Made by a program: the position numbers and the translations under genes. A stretch of DNA of 64,000 nucleotides from Diaphorobacter sp. HDW4B (lineage in GTDB: Bacteria; Pseudomonadota; Gammaproteobacteria; Burkholderiales; Burkholderiaceae_C): assembly GCF_011305535.1 (NCBI RefSeq), contig NZ_CP049905.1, forward strand, positions 186,001-250,000, given 5' to 3'. Below the pieces are notes generated by a model. The model was not told where the DNA came from. It searched no databases and saw nothing but the letters and a program-made list of their open reading frames with translations. Shown here piece after piece: positions 18,781 to 27,482 of the stretch. The stretch's first letter is position 1; every line of letters starts with the position of its first letter.

Positions 18781-19227
18781 ATGACCACCATTCTCTGGGA
18801 CTCGTTCCAGCCCGGTCCCGCGCTCGCGGGCGGGCTGCTGATCGGTGTGGCAAGCGCCATGCTCATCGTGCTGATTGGACGCATTGCGGGCATCAGCGGC
18901 ATTCTCGGCACGCTCATGCAGCGTGATGCTTGGGCGCACTACTTCGGCTGGGGTTGGCGGCTCGCGTTCATGGTCGGGCTGCTGGCATCACCGTTCGTTT
19001 GGCAACTGTTCGCACCCTTGCCTGCGATGGAGTTGCCCAGCAATCCGCGCATCATCGTGCTCGCCGGTCTGCTGGTCGGCTTCGGCACGCGGCTGGGGTC
19101 GGGCTGCACCAGCGGTCATGGCGTTTGCGGGATTTCGCGCCTGTCGCGCCGCTCGTTGGCAGCCACGCTCACCTTCATGTTTTTTGGCGCGCTCACCGTG
19201 TTCGTGATGCGCCATGTGCTGAACTGA
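18781..19227 (+). CDS. YeeE/YedE family transporter half, first of a split pair
   Basis: A 148-residue protein with the sulfur-transport (YeeE/YedE, PF04143) signature: LAGLLVGFGTRLGSGCTSGHGVCGISRLSRRS. It has four hydrophobic segments. It is followed 18 bp later by the second half gene, so both are expected to assemble into one inner-membrane channel. YeeE of Spirochaeta takes up thiosulfate, and a similar sulfur-compound role is inferred. The AAGGAG ribosome binding site is well placed. Confidence 0.9.
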   Translation: MTTILWDSFQPGPALAGGLLIGVASAMLIVLIGRIAGISGILGTLMQRDAWAHYFGWGWRLAFMVGLLASPFVWQLFAPLPAMELPSNPRIIVLAGLLVGFGTRLGSGCTSGHGVCGISRLSRRSLAATLTFMFFGALTVFVMRHVLN

Positions 19228-19245
19228 TCGCAAGGAGCACGCACT

Positions 19246-19659
19246 ATGCTTTCGATACTCGCTGCACTTTTTGCCGGGCTGATCTTTGGTCTCGGCCTGA
19301 TTCTGTCCGGCATGGGCAATCCGGCCAAGGTTCTGAATTTTCTCGATGTCTTCGGCACCTGGGATCCCTCACTGGCACTCGTGATGGTGGGCGCCATTGC
19401 CGTGGGCCTCGTCGCCTTCACCTGGGCCAAGCGCCGCAAGACCGCACTGCTGGGCGAGCCCATGCAATTGCCCAAAGCCACCAAGATCGACACGCGCCTG
19501 CTGCTCGGCTCGGCCATGTTCGGCATCGGCTGGGGGCTGGCCGGTTTCTGCCCCGGACCGGCGTTGATGAATCTCTTCACCATGCACAAGGAAGTGGTGA
19601 TCTTCGTGGTGTCGATGATCGTCGGCATGCTGCTGCAGCAGACTTGGGCACGCAAGTAA
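19246..19659 (+). CDS. YeeE/YedE family transporter half, second of a split pair (DUF6691)
   Basis: A 137-residue membrane protein complementing the preceding gene. It contains FGLGLILSGMGNPAKVLNFL and FGIGWGLAGFCPGPALMNL, the two sulfur-transport repeats, with the single conserved cysteine in GFCPGP. It is 18 bp after its partner, with its own AAGGAG ribosome binding site. It presumably forms the other half of the thiosulfate/sulfur-compound channel. Confidence 0.9.
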   Translation: MLSILAALFAGLIFGLGLILSGMGNPAKVLNFLDVFGTWDPSLALVMVGAIAVGLVAFTWAKRRKTALLGEPMQLPKATKIDTRLLLGSAMFGIGWGLAGFCPGPALMNLFTMHKEVVIFVVSMIVGMLLQQTWARK

Positions 19660-19671
19660 AAAAGGGAGGCT

Positions 19672-20850
19672 TCAGAGCCACCCTGCCCAGCCCACCGCTG
19701 CAGCCAGCAACACCACCCAGACCGGCGACCAGCGCGCAAACACCAACAATCCAAACGCCAGCAATGCCAAAGCAAAGTCGGCACGCGAATGGATGGCGCT
19801 GGTCCATACCGGGCTATACAACGCCGCGAGCAACACACCCACCACGGCGGCATTCACACCCGCCATGCCGCGTTGAATGCCATGGCGCTCGCGCAGCACT
19901 TGCCAGAACGGCAACGCACCCATCACCAGCAAAAACGCCGGAAGAAAAATCGCCATCAGCATGACGAGCGCACTGCCCCATGCGCCACCCCATTGCATGG
20001 AATCCGGCAACACCGCGCCCAGATACGCCGCAAACGTGAACAGCGGCCCCGGCACCGCTTGCGCAGCACCATACCCCGCGAGGAACACATCGTCGTGCAG
20101 ATAAGTGATCGGCACCAACGCAGATTGCAGCAACGGCAGCACAACATGCCCGCCACCGAACACCAAGGAACCAGCGGTGTAAAACTCCGAGACCAACAAA
20201 AGCAAGCGCGAATGCAACGCAGAGGCCCACATCGGCAAGCCAAACAACAGCACCACAAACAAGGCGAGCAACACAGCACCTGCGCGCTTGCTGATGCCGA
20301 AACCATCCTGCGCAACCGCCGCACTCGGCGGCAAATTCAACGCAAATCGGCCAATCAACGCACCCGCGATCATGGCTGCAATCTGCGCGACCGAATAAGG
20401 AACCAGCAACACCAGCACAGCCGCAGCAATCGCAATGCCCGCCCGCAACCGATCAGGACACAACGACCGCGCCATGCCCATCACCGCCTGCGCGACCACC
20501 GCGACCGCCACCACTTTGAGACCATGAACGACGCCCGACTGCGCGAGCGCCGTCCAATGCGTCACGCCCAAGGCAAACAGCGTCAGCGCAATCGCGGATG
20601 GCAACGTGAAGCCGACCCACGCGGCCAGTGCGCCCGGCCAGCCAGCGCGCTTCATCCCCAGCGCCATGCCGACCTGGCTGCTCGCAGGCCCCGGCAGAAA
20701 CTGGCAGAGCGCCACCAGATCGGTGTAGCTGCGGTCATCGAGCCAACGGCGGCGCTCCACGAACTCCGCGCGAAAGTAGCCCAGATGCGCGATGGGGCCG
20801 CCAAAAGAGGTCAGCCCCAGTTTCAGGAATGCGAGGAAGACCTCGAACAT
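19672..20850 (-). CDS. chrA: Chromate efflux transporter ChrA family
   Basis: A 392-residue long-chain CHR transporter. It contains two homologous halves, each opening with a family motif: FLKLGLTSFGGPIAHLGYFR in the first and FGGGHVVLPLLQSALVP in the second. GPASSQVGMALG and AVPGPLFTFAAYLGA are also present. About ten membrane spans. It is a proton-coupled chromate exporter by family; sulfate analogue specificity fits the neighbouring sulfur-transport pair. It converges on the YeeE/YedE genes with only 12 bp between the ends. Confidence 0.92.
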   Translation of the reverse strand: MFEVFLAFLKLGLTSFGGPIAHLGYFRAEFVERRRWLDDRSYTDLVALCQFLPGPASSQVGMALGMKRAGWPGALAAWVGFTLPSAIALTLFALGVTHWTALAQSGVVHGLKVVAVAVVAQAVMGMARSLCPDRLRAGIAIAAAVLVLLVPYSVAQIAAMIAGALIGRFALNLPPSAAVAQDGFGISKRAGAVLLALFVVLLFGLPMWASALHSRLLLLVSEFYTAGSLVFGGGHVVLPLLQSALVPITYLHDDVFLAGYGAAQAVPGPLFTFAAYLGAVLPDSMQWGGAWGSALVMLMAIFLPAFLLVMGALPFWQVLRERHGIQRGMAGVNAAVVGVLLAALYSPVWTSAIHSRADFALALLAFGLLVFARWSPVWVVLLAAAVGWAGWL

Positions 20851-20879
20851 GGATCAGCGTTCAGGCGAAGGTGAAAGCA

Positions 20880-21575
20880 TCACCGTGGATGCATGCCTTC
20901 CACGCCCTTGCTGTTGCTGGAGCCTTTTTCGTCGCCCAGCCCCAGACGATCGAACAGACCGCCACCGCGCGCCACGTCGCTGGGCGAGCGGCCGCTGCTC
21001 GTGTCGACCGATCGCATGAAATACGCCAACCCTTCGACGGCTTGCGCCGTGTCTTCGCCGCTGTTCACCATCGCGTCGATATAGCGCTGCTCGCCCGTGT
21101 ACACACGCACCCAGGTGCGCGGACCGTAGGCCAGCTTTTCGACAAAGGTGAGCGGCACGTCGAACGATGTTGCGGGATAAGTCAACCCGCTCGGCTGCAC
21201 CGACGCCTTGTTGCGCACGCGAACCACCTCGCTCGCGCCCAGATGGAAATCCGCGCCGGTCACGTCCTGCCCCTTCAGGTCAGGCACGCCTATCGTCAGG
21301 CGACCAATGCCGGGCCGCGCGCTGGTCCAGTCGGCACCGATCATCGGGCACTGGAACGTGTTCTGCAGATTGTGCTGCCCCTGGCTGCAACTCACGCGAT
21401 AGGGGCGAATGCTCACCAACTTGTCGCCCGACTCCGAAACGCTTTGCTTCACCTGCGCCGCAATGTCGTTGGCACCGGGCTTCTTCTCAGTCTTGTCGCT
21501 GCTCGCGCAACCAGAAAGTGCCATCGCGCCCGCGATGCCCAATGCGCCGAGCGCAACTGCCAACCTTGGCTTCAT
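20880..21575 (-). CDS. Predicted lipoprotein of unknown function
   Basis: A 231-residue exported lipoprotein. The signal peptide VALGALGIAGAMALSGCASS carries a clear lipobox with Cys at about residue 23. The mature protein has no recognised domain; two further cysteines (RVSCSQGQHN and FQCPMIG) may form a disulfide. It ends in a flexible Gly/Ser-rich tail. The start at 21575 was chosen because of a GGAGCAAGGT ribosome binding site and the signal peptide; the longer frame is not coding. Outer membrane or periplasmic leaflet location is inferred. Confidence 0.8.
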   Translation of the reverse strand: MKPRLAVALGALGIAGAMALSGCASSDKTEKKPGANDIAAQVKQSVSESGDKLVSIRPYRVSCSQGQHNLQNTFQCPMIGADWTSARPGIGRLTIGVPDLKGQDVTGADFHLGASEVVRVRNKASVQPSGLTYPATSFDVPLTFVEKLAYGPRTWVRVYTGEQRYIDAMVNSGEDTAQAVEGLAYFMRSVDTSSGRSPSDVARGGGLFDRLGLGDEKGSSNSKGVEGMHPR

Positions 21576-21851
21576 ACCTTGCTCCTCTTTCCTTCGCCCA
21601 CACGGACGAGGGCAAAAACGGGAGCCGTCAAGCACGCCCCCAAAACGTTGAATCATAGAAGAGTCGGCAAGCCCAATCGGCAAGATGGGCTCATTGCCGA
21701 CGCACCCATTCCACCGACTCGCACGCGCATGCTTATTTGCCAGCGCTCCGGTCGGCATTGCAACAATTTGTGCTGCGGCTTTTAGAATCGGGGCATTCCG
21801 AAGAATCCACCCAAAGAATCCACTTAATTCAAGCGAGGGAGTGAACCCGAC

Positions 21852-22160
21852 ATGACCCAATATCTGAGCGCACTGGCACTGATCGCTGCCGCTTGCATCC
21901 CGGCAATGGCTCAGGCCGAGTGCTATTCCGTCTACAACGGCAAGGAAGAGCTGATTTTCCAGAGCACGCAAAGCCCGGTCGACCTGCGCCAGCCCATCGC
22001 CCAGGCCGTGAAAAAACGCTTCACCGCCGACGCACACATGGTGTTCACGCCCTCCAGCGACGACTGCCCCATCGTGGACAAGACCGTCGCGCCCGTGGCC
22101 GTGCCGGATGCCGGTGCAGCAGCTGCCGCAGCCGCCGCTGCCGCAGGCAACCGGTCCTGA
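21852..22160 (+). CDS. Small secreted protein, paralogue of the one at 12971
   Basis: A 102-residue protein. A signal peptide (LSALALIAAACIPAMAQAE) precedes CYSVYNGKEELIFQSTQSPV and HMVFTPSSDDCPIV, matching the minus-strand protein at 12971-13312. It ends in an alanine-rich low-complexity tail. Upstream GAGGGAG is a plausible ribosome binding site. Function unknown; a small two-cysteine periplasmic domain is inferred. Confidence 0.78.
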   Translation: MTQYLSALALIAAACIPAMAQAECYSVYNGKEELIFQSTQSPVDLRQPIAQAVKKRFTADAHMVFTPSSDDCPIVDKTVAPVAVPDAGAAAAAAAAAAGNRS

Positions 22161-22191
22161 GCCCGCTCCTTCCCCTTCCTCTTTTCCTCGC

Positions 22192-22923
22192 TCAATCCCC
22201 GAGGAAATTCAGCCCCGTGCGTCGCACGAATTCCGCATAGGAAATCGGCGGCGTCACGCGCGTGGCTGCGGCATTTTCCTGCCAGTGCACCCAGCTCTTG
22301 CCGGTCGCAGGGTCGTAGACCAGCTTGAAGATCGCCTCGGGCACGCGCACGCGGTTCTGGCCAATCGTTTGGGTCGATGACGCGCCGAACACCGGCCCGG
22401 TGATCACGAACACATCGCCATCCGCGCGTCGGATATAGCGGCGCGTGTCCTGCTCGATCAGCCCCCACGCCCCGCCGTTGTGCTTGGGGTCCTGCGGCAC
22501 CATGTTGGCCAGAGAAAAACTCTGCGCCTTGCCCTGCTCCGTGCCCATGTCGCCCGCAGCCGCCATGTGCCCGCGCGAATAGCCCGAGCGCTTGTAGTCA
22601 TCGAGCTGCGCCCGGTCCGCCATCGGCAGACGCGCCTCGGGATAGAACTTGTCCTTGCGCTTGATATTGGCACCCGCCGCCAGACCACGCGCATTCAGGC
22701 GCTGCGCCACATACAGCGGCGTCTTGGTCTCGCCCGAATGCAGCACCGCAAACTCGTTGAAGCACAGCTCGCGCAGACGCGGCATGTTCTTGACCACGGG
22801 CGGGCGCGACGGAAAGAACTGCGGGCAATCGCGGAACGACTCAGCCGACGCCGACAAAGAAAACGTGGAGAACGAAACCGAAGCCATCAGGAGCGGCACG
22901 GCTCCAAAAACAGAAAAACGCAT
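22192..22923 (-). CDS. Secreted DNA/RNA non-specific endonuclease (beta-beta-alpha metal)
   Basis: A 243-residue NUC-family nuclease with an N-terminal signal peptide (VPLLMASVSFSTFSLSASA). The catalytic segment is YSRGHMAAAGDMG, followed by the metal-ligand Asn in FSLANMVPQD and the HNGGAWGLIE helix. In many family members the first residue of this motif is Asp (DRGH), while here it is Ser; His and Asn are intact, so activity is plausible. Likely periplasmic or extracellular nucleic-acid degradation. Confidence 0.9.
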   Translation of the reverse strand: MRFSVFGAVPLLMASVSFSTFSLSASAESFRDCPQFFPSRPPVVKNMPRLRELCFNEFAVLHSGETKTPLYVAQRLNARGLAAGANIKRKDKFYPEARLPMADRAQLDDYKRSGYSRGHMAAAGDMGTEQGKAQSFSLANMVPQDPKHNGGAWGLIEQDTRRYIRRADGDVFVITGPVFGASSTQTIGQNRVRVPEAIFKLVYDPATGKSWVHWQENAAATRVTPPISYAEFVRRTGLNFLGD

Positions 22924-23143
22924 CGGCCGAGTATGACACCCAATACGTCAGTTCATGACGCATCTCAACACGTCAAACTCGCAAATTTGACGAGCGCGCT
23001 TGGTAATTCAGCCCCGTTGATCAAGACACTCTTGACACCATCTTGACGCCCGCCACCGCCAATCGAAGCCGCCCTTGATGCACGCACTCCTACATTGACC
23101 CCATCGCAACACGCAGCTTGCAAACAGGCCAAGCCAGCACCTC

Positions 23144-23899
23144 ATGACGAAACCCGTCGCCATCCTGCAGCACGAAACCAACCAAGGCCCCGGCGTGCTG
23201 CTGGAGCACCTGCAGCAGCAGGACATTCCATACGAAATCATCCTCCCCACCGAAGACGGCACCACGCCCCGCAACGCCAGCGACTGGCGCGGCATCATCA
23301 TCCTCGGCAGCAACCATGGAGTGAACGAGCGACTCAACTGGATGCACGACGAATGCGCCCTGCTGGAATCCGCCCTCGCCCGCGACGTGCCCGTGCTCGG
23401 CCACTGCTTCGGCGCACAAATGCTAGCCCACGCCATGGGCGCGCAAGTCTCACGCAACGCCTGCCCCAACATCGGCTGGAGCCAGATCTGGGTCACCCCC
23501 GATGCCCAACACGACCTGAACATCCCCGTCCGCACCATGATGTTCAACTGGCACTACGACACCTTCGAAATCCCACGCGGCGCCACCCGCACCATGTACG
23601 GCACCTACTGCCTCAACAAAGGTTTCCGCCACGGCAAACACTGGGCCTTCCAGGGCCACTTGGAAGTCACCGCAGAAAGCCTCAAAGCCTGGTGCGAAGA
23701 AGGCAGGCACGAACTGCAGCTGTGCGCGAGCGGGCCGTCATGCCAATGTGAAAAGCAGATTCTGGAGAATTTGCATGCGCGCGTGGCGGCTTTGCATGCG
23801 GTAGCGAGGCGGGTTTATGGGGCTTGGACGGGGCAGTTGGAGCGGCCCACAAGCATTGCTCCAACCCAACACCAATACGCCACCTCCGCAAGCAACTGA
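23144..23899 (+). CDS. Class I glutamine amidotransferase (GMP-synthase-like, YfeJ type)
   Basis: A 251-residue stand-alone type-1 amidotransferase. The nucleophile Cys is in VLGHCFGAQMLAHAMG, and the acid/base His follows in AFQGHLEVT. It has no synthetase partner domain. Members of this group act as gamma-glutamyl hydrolases or have unknown substrates. The C-terminal 60 residues (after ELQLCASG) look poorly conserved. The following DNA changes to more AT-rich, island-like sequence within about 500 bp. Confidence 0.87.
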   Translation: MTKPVAILQHETNQGPGVLLEHLQQQDIPYEIILPTEDGTTPRNASDWRGIIILGSNHGVNERLNWMHDECALLESALARDVPVLGHCFGAQMLAHAMGAQVSRNACPNIGWSQIWVTPDAQHDLNIPVRTMMFNWHYDTFEIPRGATRTMYGTYCLNKGFRHGKHWAFQGHLEVTAESLKAWCEEGRHELQLCASGPSCQCEKQILENLHARVAALHAVARRVYGAWTGQLERPTSIAPTQHQYATSASN

Positions 23900-23934
23900 C
23901 GCAAACAAATGAGCGCGTCCAACCCAACAAGCCA

Positions 23935-24333
23935 TCAACGCGAAGCCGCCGCTCGATCCCTGGCCCGCGCGTAGTTGGACTTGGCGCGCTGATTGCACAC
24001 CGCCCTGGCCTCGCCCACCAGGTCATCACATTTCTCCCGCGCCACAGAATTCGCCGCCTTGGCCTTTGCTATATCCACCTTGTATTGGCTCTTGGCACTC
24101 GGTTCCGCTCGAGCCTTGAGTTGAGCCTTCCCCACCGCCACGCGCCCTTTCGCCTGCTGCTTGCACACATCGCGTGCATTCCCCACCAAAGTTCGGCAAT
24201 GCAGGATCGCCGACTTGTATTCATTGGCGATGCGCTGCTTTTCGGCCGCGTACTCGGACTTGGTCATGGCGAGACTGGACGTAGCCAGCGTTGCCAGCAG
24301 CAGTGCGTGGAGCAGTTTCAAACCAAGTTTCAC
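23935..24333 (-). CDS. Small exported highly charged coiled-coil protein
   Basis: About 132 residues. A signal peptide (KLLHALLLATLATSSLA) is followed by MTKSEYAAEKQRIANEYKSA and repeated Lys/Ala/Asp-rich helices with spaced cysteines (HCRTLVGNARDVCKQQ, KCDDLVGEARAVCNQR). Two homologous repeats of C-x(2)-LVG-x-AR-x-VC are visible, a pattern common in Comamonadaceae. The GTG at 24333 was chosen because AAAGGA lies 6 bases upstream and the signal peptide then begins the protein. Envelope stress or periplasmic role possible, unproven. Last chromosomal-looking gene before the defence locus. Confidence 0.75.
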   Translation of the reverse strand: MKLGLKLLHALLLATLATSSLAMTKSEYAAEKQRIANEYKSAILHCRTLVGNARDVCKQQAKGRVAVGKAQLKARAEPSAKSQYKVDIAKAKAANSVAREKCDDLVGEARAVCNQRAKSNYARARDRAAASR

Positions 24334-24447
24334 AGTCGTTCCTTTGCCAACCGATGCGATCAAAATCACATCGATGTTCGTGTATGTTGACAACCCCACG
24401 GAAACGCAGTCACCACGGAATACTCCAACCCAATCAATTGCAAACGA

Positions 24448-26520
24448 TCAGGCAGCTACAACCACCCCTTCGAGCCTAGCTCTTTCAACGATCTCCAACA
24501 AGGCAATGCATTGTTTGCCCGAAGGAACTTTTGAAGGAATTTGCATTGCGATGTTCAACAGATCCCGATCCTTCGAGGTCAACTGTCCCTTCGACTTAAG
24601 TACCGACAACACCCGCGACCATTCCGCAACATGTACAGCGATCACACGACGTTGCGCTTCGAGTCCGTCGTCGATCTTCTGAATCCGCCTGGCACCTTGC
24701 AACTCCTCTTTCTGGGTGTCCAAGGGCACCAATGACTGCCAGAACTCTGCAGACAACATCTTCTCGACAGTCGCTTGCCCGGTGAGCAATCGGGTCCAAC
24801 AATCCACTCGCTTGCACCATTCCGTGACATTGGAAATTCCCGCAGGTGGTTGCACCAAATCGGAATGCACAAACTTCGCGATCACAGCAATGCCATCCAG
24901 CAAAGCATTTTCGATTTTTTGGCTTTTCCAGATCTTCTGAAAATCGACGCTCTGCTGTCGCTGTTTCGCAATTTCACTCAGGAGCGCCAATGCATACGCC
25001 ACAATGTTGGCTCGGTATCCACCACTGTACCAGGCCTGCTCCGAGACCAACTGCTCGGTCGATTTGAAAATCAAGGCGCGGGCAATGGCTCTCTTGTAAT
25101 AGAACTCACTGAACTCATCCGCTGATCGCGTCCACTCCTCGCCGATGCGCTTTGCAAACTGCGCGAAGTTCTTTTGAGCCCCTCTGTTCACCCAGCTCGG
25201 ATGGTCCTCCCACACGTTCTCGAACTTGGCCAGATCGGTCTTGGTGAACATCTGGTGCTTCGGATACTCAAGCAAAAACCTGCGTTGCTCAGCCGCAGTC
25301 AACGCCGACTGTGCATCCGCGTACTGACCTCTGGCGCGTTCGTAAAAGCACTTGGTTTCTTTCTGCGAGCCATTTCCAGCAGGCACCCAGATACGCCTGG
25401 AAAAGGTTTCCATGCGGACATGGAACGGATGGTTCGAGAAGAAGTCGGCATCGTTCACCTTGTTCTGCGTGTTCGCATACTGAGAGATCTTCGGCACGAT
25501 GGCCTCGGCTCCCGATCCATCAATGACCGACAGCTTCATCTGCACGGATATCTTCGAAAGATCCGCCTTGTCTTTCTTGCGCGCATGGAAAAGCGATGCA
25601 GTGGTCTGCCCGCCATTCACGATCTGCAGGTTCAGCAATCGAGTGATGGTCAACTGCCCATCGACGATCGAAGTCTCCACCGACTGAGCGGTCGCGGTCA
25701 CACCATTGTTGTATGCGAAAAACATCTCGGGCTCGTTCATGATGCTTGCCCGAATGCCTTTGTTCACCCCCGCGCGCGCCTGCAGGAACGTTCGCACGTT
25801 CTGTTCGAGCAGCCGAGCTCCATACTTCTCGTACAGGGAAGCAAGCACATCACCGGGAACGACGATGAGATATGCCATGTACCCATCGGTGTCGAGATGG
25901 GCAGGGAGACACGACAGTCCACGTCCGAACATCCCGGAAACGTCGAGATCCAGCGGCTCCTTCTGCCCTCTCGCGCTGCGTTGACGTTGAAGCCGCGTGA
26001 TGTCCCAGATATGGAACGACGCAGGCACACCTGCAATGGTTGAATCATCGATGGACTGGATGCGTTCGCTGAGCACGCGCTCCGAAAGCAGCACCAGATT
26101 GATCTTGCGAATGCGTGTCGAACGATCCGCAATCTCTCGAGCCAATCCATATTCAGGACTCATCGGCTCGAGCTCGGCCGCCAAATCCTTGTCCTTGCTG
26201 GCTTCGAAGAATTTGGTCAATCGCTTGAACGCAGCATCGACATCCGTCTTGGGCAACGAAGCCAACTCCGCTCGGGCATCGAAGTCAGCAATGTAAAGGT
26301 CAAGCACATCATCCTCGGCGAACCAGTATCCATCGACGCGCGCCCCGCGGCTGGCTCGATAGTGGCAATGTTCAAATCCCTCTACGAATCCCGACTCGAC
26401 TAGCTCGGCCCCGAGCGACTCGACAAATTCCGTCAGCGCAAACCGCTGATTCGATGCAGCGCCAATACTGAGGTCACTTCGGAAACTCTGAAAAAAATCT
26501 TCGACCGACTGATCCATCAC
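24448..26520 (-). CDS. AIPR family protein of an Mza-type defence operon
   Basis: A 690-residue protein with the AIPR (abortive infection phage resistance, PF10592) core: NNGVTA at about 271-276, IVNGGQTTAS at 300-309 and SQYANTQNKVNDADFF at 346-361. It is the fourth and last gene of a translationally coupled operon (GHKL ATPase, Z1, DUF4420, AIPR), overlapping its predecessor by 4 bp. MutL-Z1-DUF-AIPR is the composition of the anti-phage Mza system reported by Gao and colleagues (2020). The molecular action of AIPR proteins is not established. Confidence 0.9.
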   Translation of the reverse strand: MMDQSVEDFFQSFRSDLSIGAASNQRFALTEFVESLGAELVESGFVEGFEHCHYRASRGARVDGYWFAEDDVLDLYIADFDARAELASLPKTDVDAAFKRLTKFFEASKDKDLAAELEPMSPEYGLAREIADRSTRIRKINLVLLSERVLSERIQSIDDSTIAGVPASFHIWDITRLQRQRSARGQKEPLDLDVSGMFGRGLSCLPAHLDTDGYMAYLIVVPGDVLASLYEKYGARLLEQNVRTFLQARAGVNKGIRASIMNEPEMFFAYNNGVTATAQSVETSIVDGQLTITRLLNLQIVNGGQTTASLFHARKKDKADLSKISVQMKLSVIDGSGAEAIVPKISQYANTQNKVNDADFFSNHPFHVRMETFSRRIWVPAGNGSQKETKCFYERARGQYADAQSALTAAEQRRFLLEYPKHQMFTKTDLAKFENVWEDHPSWVNRGAQKNFAQFAKRIGEEWTRSADEFSEFYYKRAIARALIFKSTEQLVSEQAWYSGGYRANIVAYALALLSEIAKQRQQSVDFQKIWKSQKIENALLDGIAVIAKFVHSDLVQPPAGISNVTEWCKRVDCWTRLLTGQATVEKMLSAEFWQSLVPLDTQKEELQGARRIQKIDDGLEAQRRVIAVHVAEWSRVLSVLKSKGQLTSKDRDLLNIAMQIPSKVPSGKQCIALLEIVERARLEGVVVAA

Positions 26521-27482
26521 TTATCTCCATGCAATTCGGATTCATTGCAGGCATGCTCCTCAATGCCCTCCAGTTTCACGTCATACGCAACATTGCACAA
26601 CATCGGCGAAAGCCTTGATCTCGCGATTCGAGGAAACTCACCATCCACACGATACGTACGAACCTCTCGCTCGGAGAAGCGTGGTTCGTCGTAAGCGGGC
26701 AAAGGCTGGTATTTCTGTTCGACAAGCTTGCCGTCGAAGTCGTCCAGCGCGCTGGCATCGTCGATCTGGGCTCTGACAAGATCCACCAACCGATTCAAGG
26801 AAACGCCCTCTGATTTGCCGTCCTCCACACGAAGAGCATAGATGCGCAAATACAGCGTCTCGTTCAATGATTCCAGTTGATCCTCCGACGAAATCCGAAC
26901 CGAGTTGCGCGCTGTCCCCATGAGCGACTTGATTTCCACGGCCTTGTTTCCGTAAACGAAATCATGCTGCCCCCGCATCGGCCCCTTCCAACTGTCGACA
27001 GCCGCCAACGAATCCCCCGAGTTCCGGATTCGATCGCAAAGAAACAGCAGTTCCGCATACAGCCCCCGGACTGCCTCCGGCGAAAGCTGGTGCATGCTCC
27101 CGCTCAGAAAATGTTTCCACCGGCGAAGGTGTTCCCACGCCATGGCAAAAGCAACATCGGAATTCCGAGCACTCGCCAGAGAGCTGGAAAGAGCTCTGCA
27201 GAAGTTCAGAAAGAGATCGCGATCTCCATCTCGCTGAAGCTCGAACACAAGGTGCTGAACACCTTGAGGACGAACCTGCAGATCGAGCTTGATTCCACGC
27301 ACATGAATCAGTTTTCTTCGCATGCGCTCGGCGAAATCTCCCTGCAGTTCGACAATGAAAAGACAGGCACCCGTAGCGCTTCTCCCCCAATGGCAGGGCA
27401 CTGCATCCATCTCATCCACCAGCAGCACGTTGTAGTCGCTATCCGGAATGGTGAGATCATCCCAAGGCGAATGCTCAAGCAT
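26517..27482 (-). CDS. PD-(D/E)XK motif protein (DUF4420) of an Mza-type operon
   Basis: A 321-residue predicted nuclease. The restriction-endonuclease fold core is visible: Glu in LYAELLFLCD (about 144), Asp in GQHDFVYGNK (about 174) and the E-x-K in AVEIKSLMGT (183-185). It overlaps the Z1 gene by 8 bp and the AIPR gene by 4 bp, so all are translated from one message. As the only clear nuclease of the four it is the probable DNA-cutting subunit, an inference from motif and context. Confidence 0.88.
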   Translation of the reverse strand: MLEHSPWDDLTIPDSDYNVLLVDEMDAVPCHWGRSATGACLFIVELQGDFAERMRRKLIHVRGIKLDLQVRPQGVQHLVFELQRDGDRDLFLNFCRALSSSLASARNSDVAFAMAWEHLRRWKHFLSGSMHQLSPEAVRGLYAELLFLCDRIRNSGDSLAAVDSWKGPMRGQHDFVYGNKAVEIKSLMGTARNSVRISSEDQLESLNETLYLRIYALRVEDGKSEGVSLNRLVDLVRAQIDDASALDDFDGKLVEQKYQPLPAYDEPRFSEREVRTYRVDGEFPRIARSRLSPMLCNVAYDVKLEGIEEHACNESELHGDK

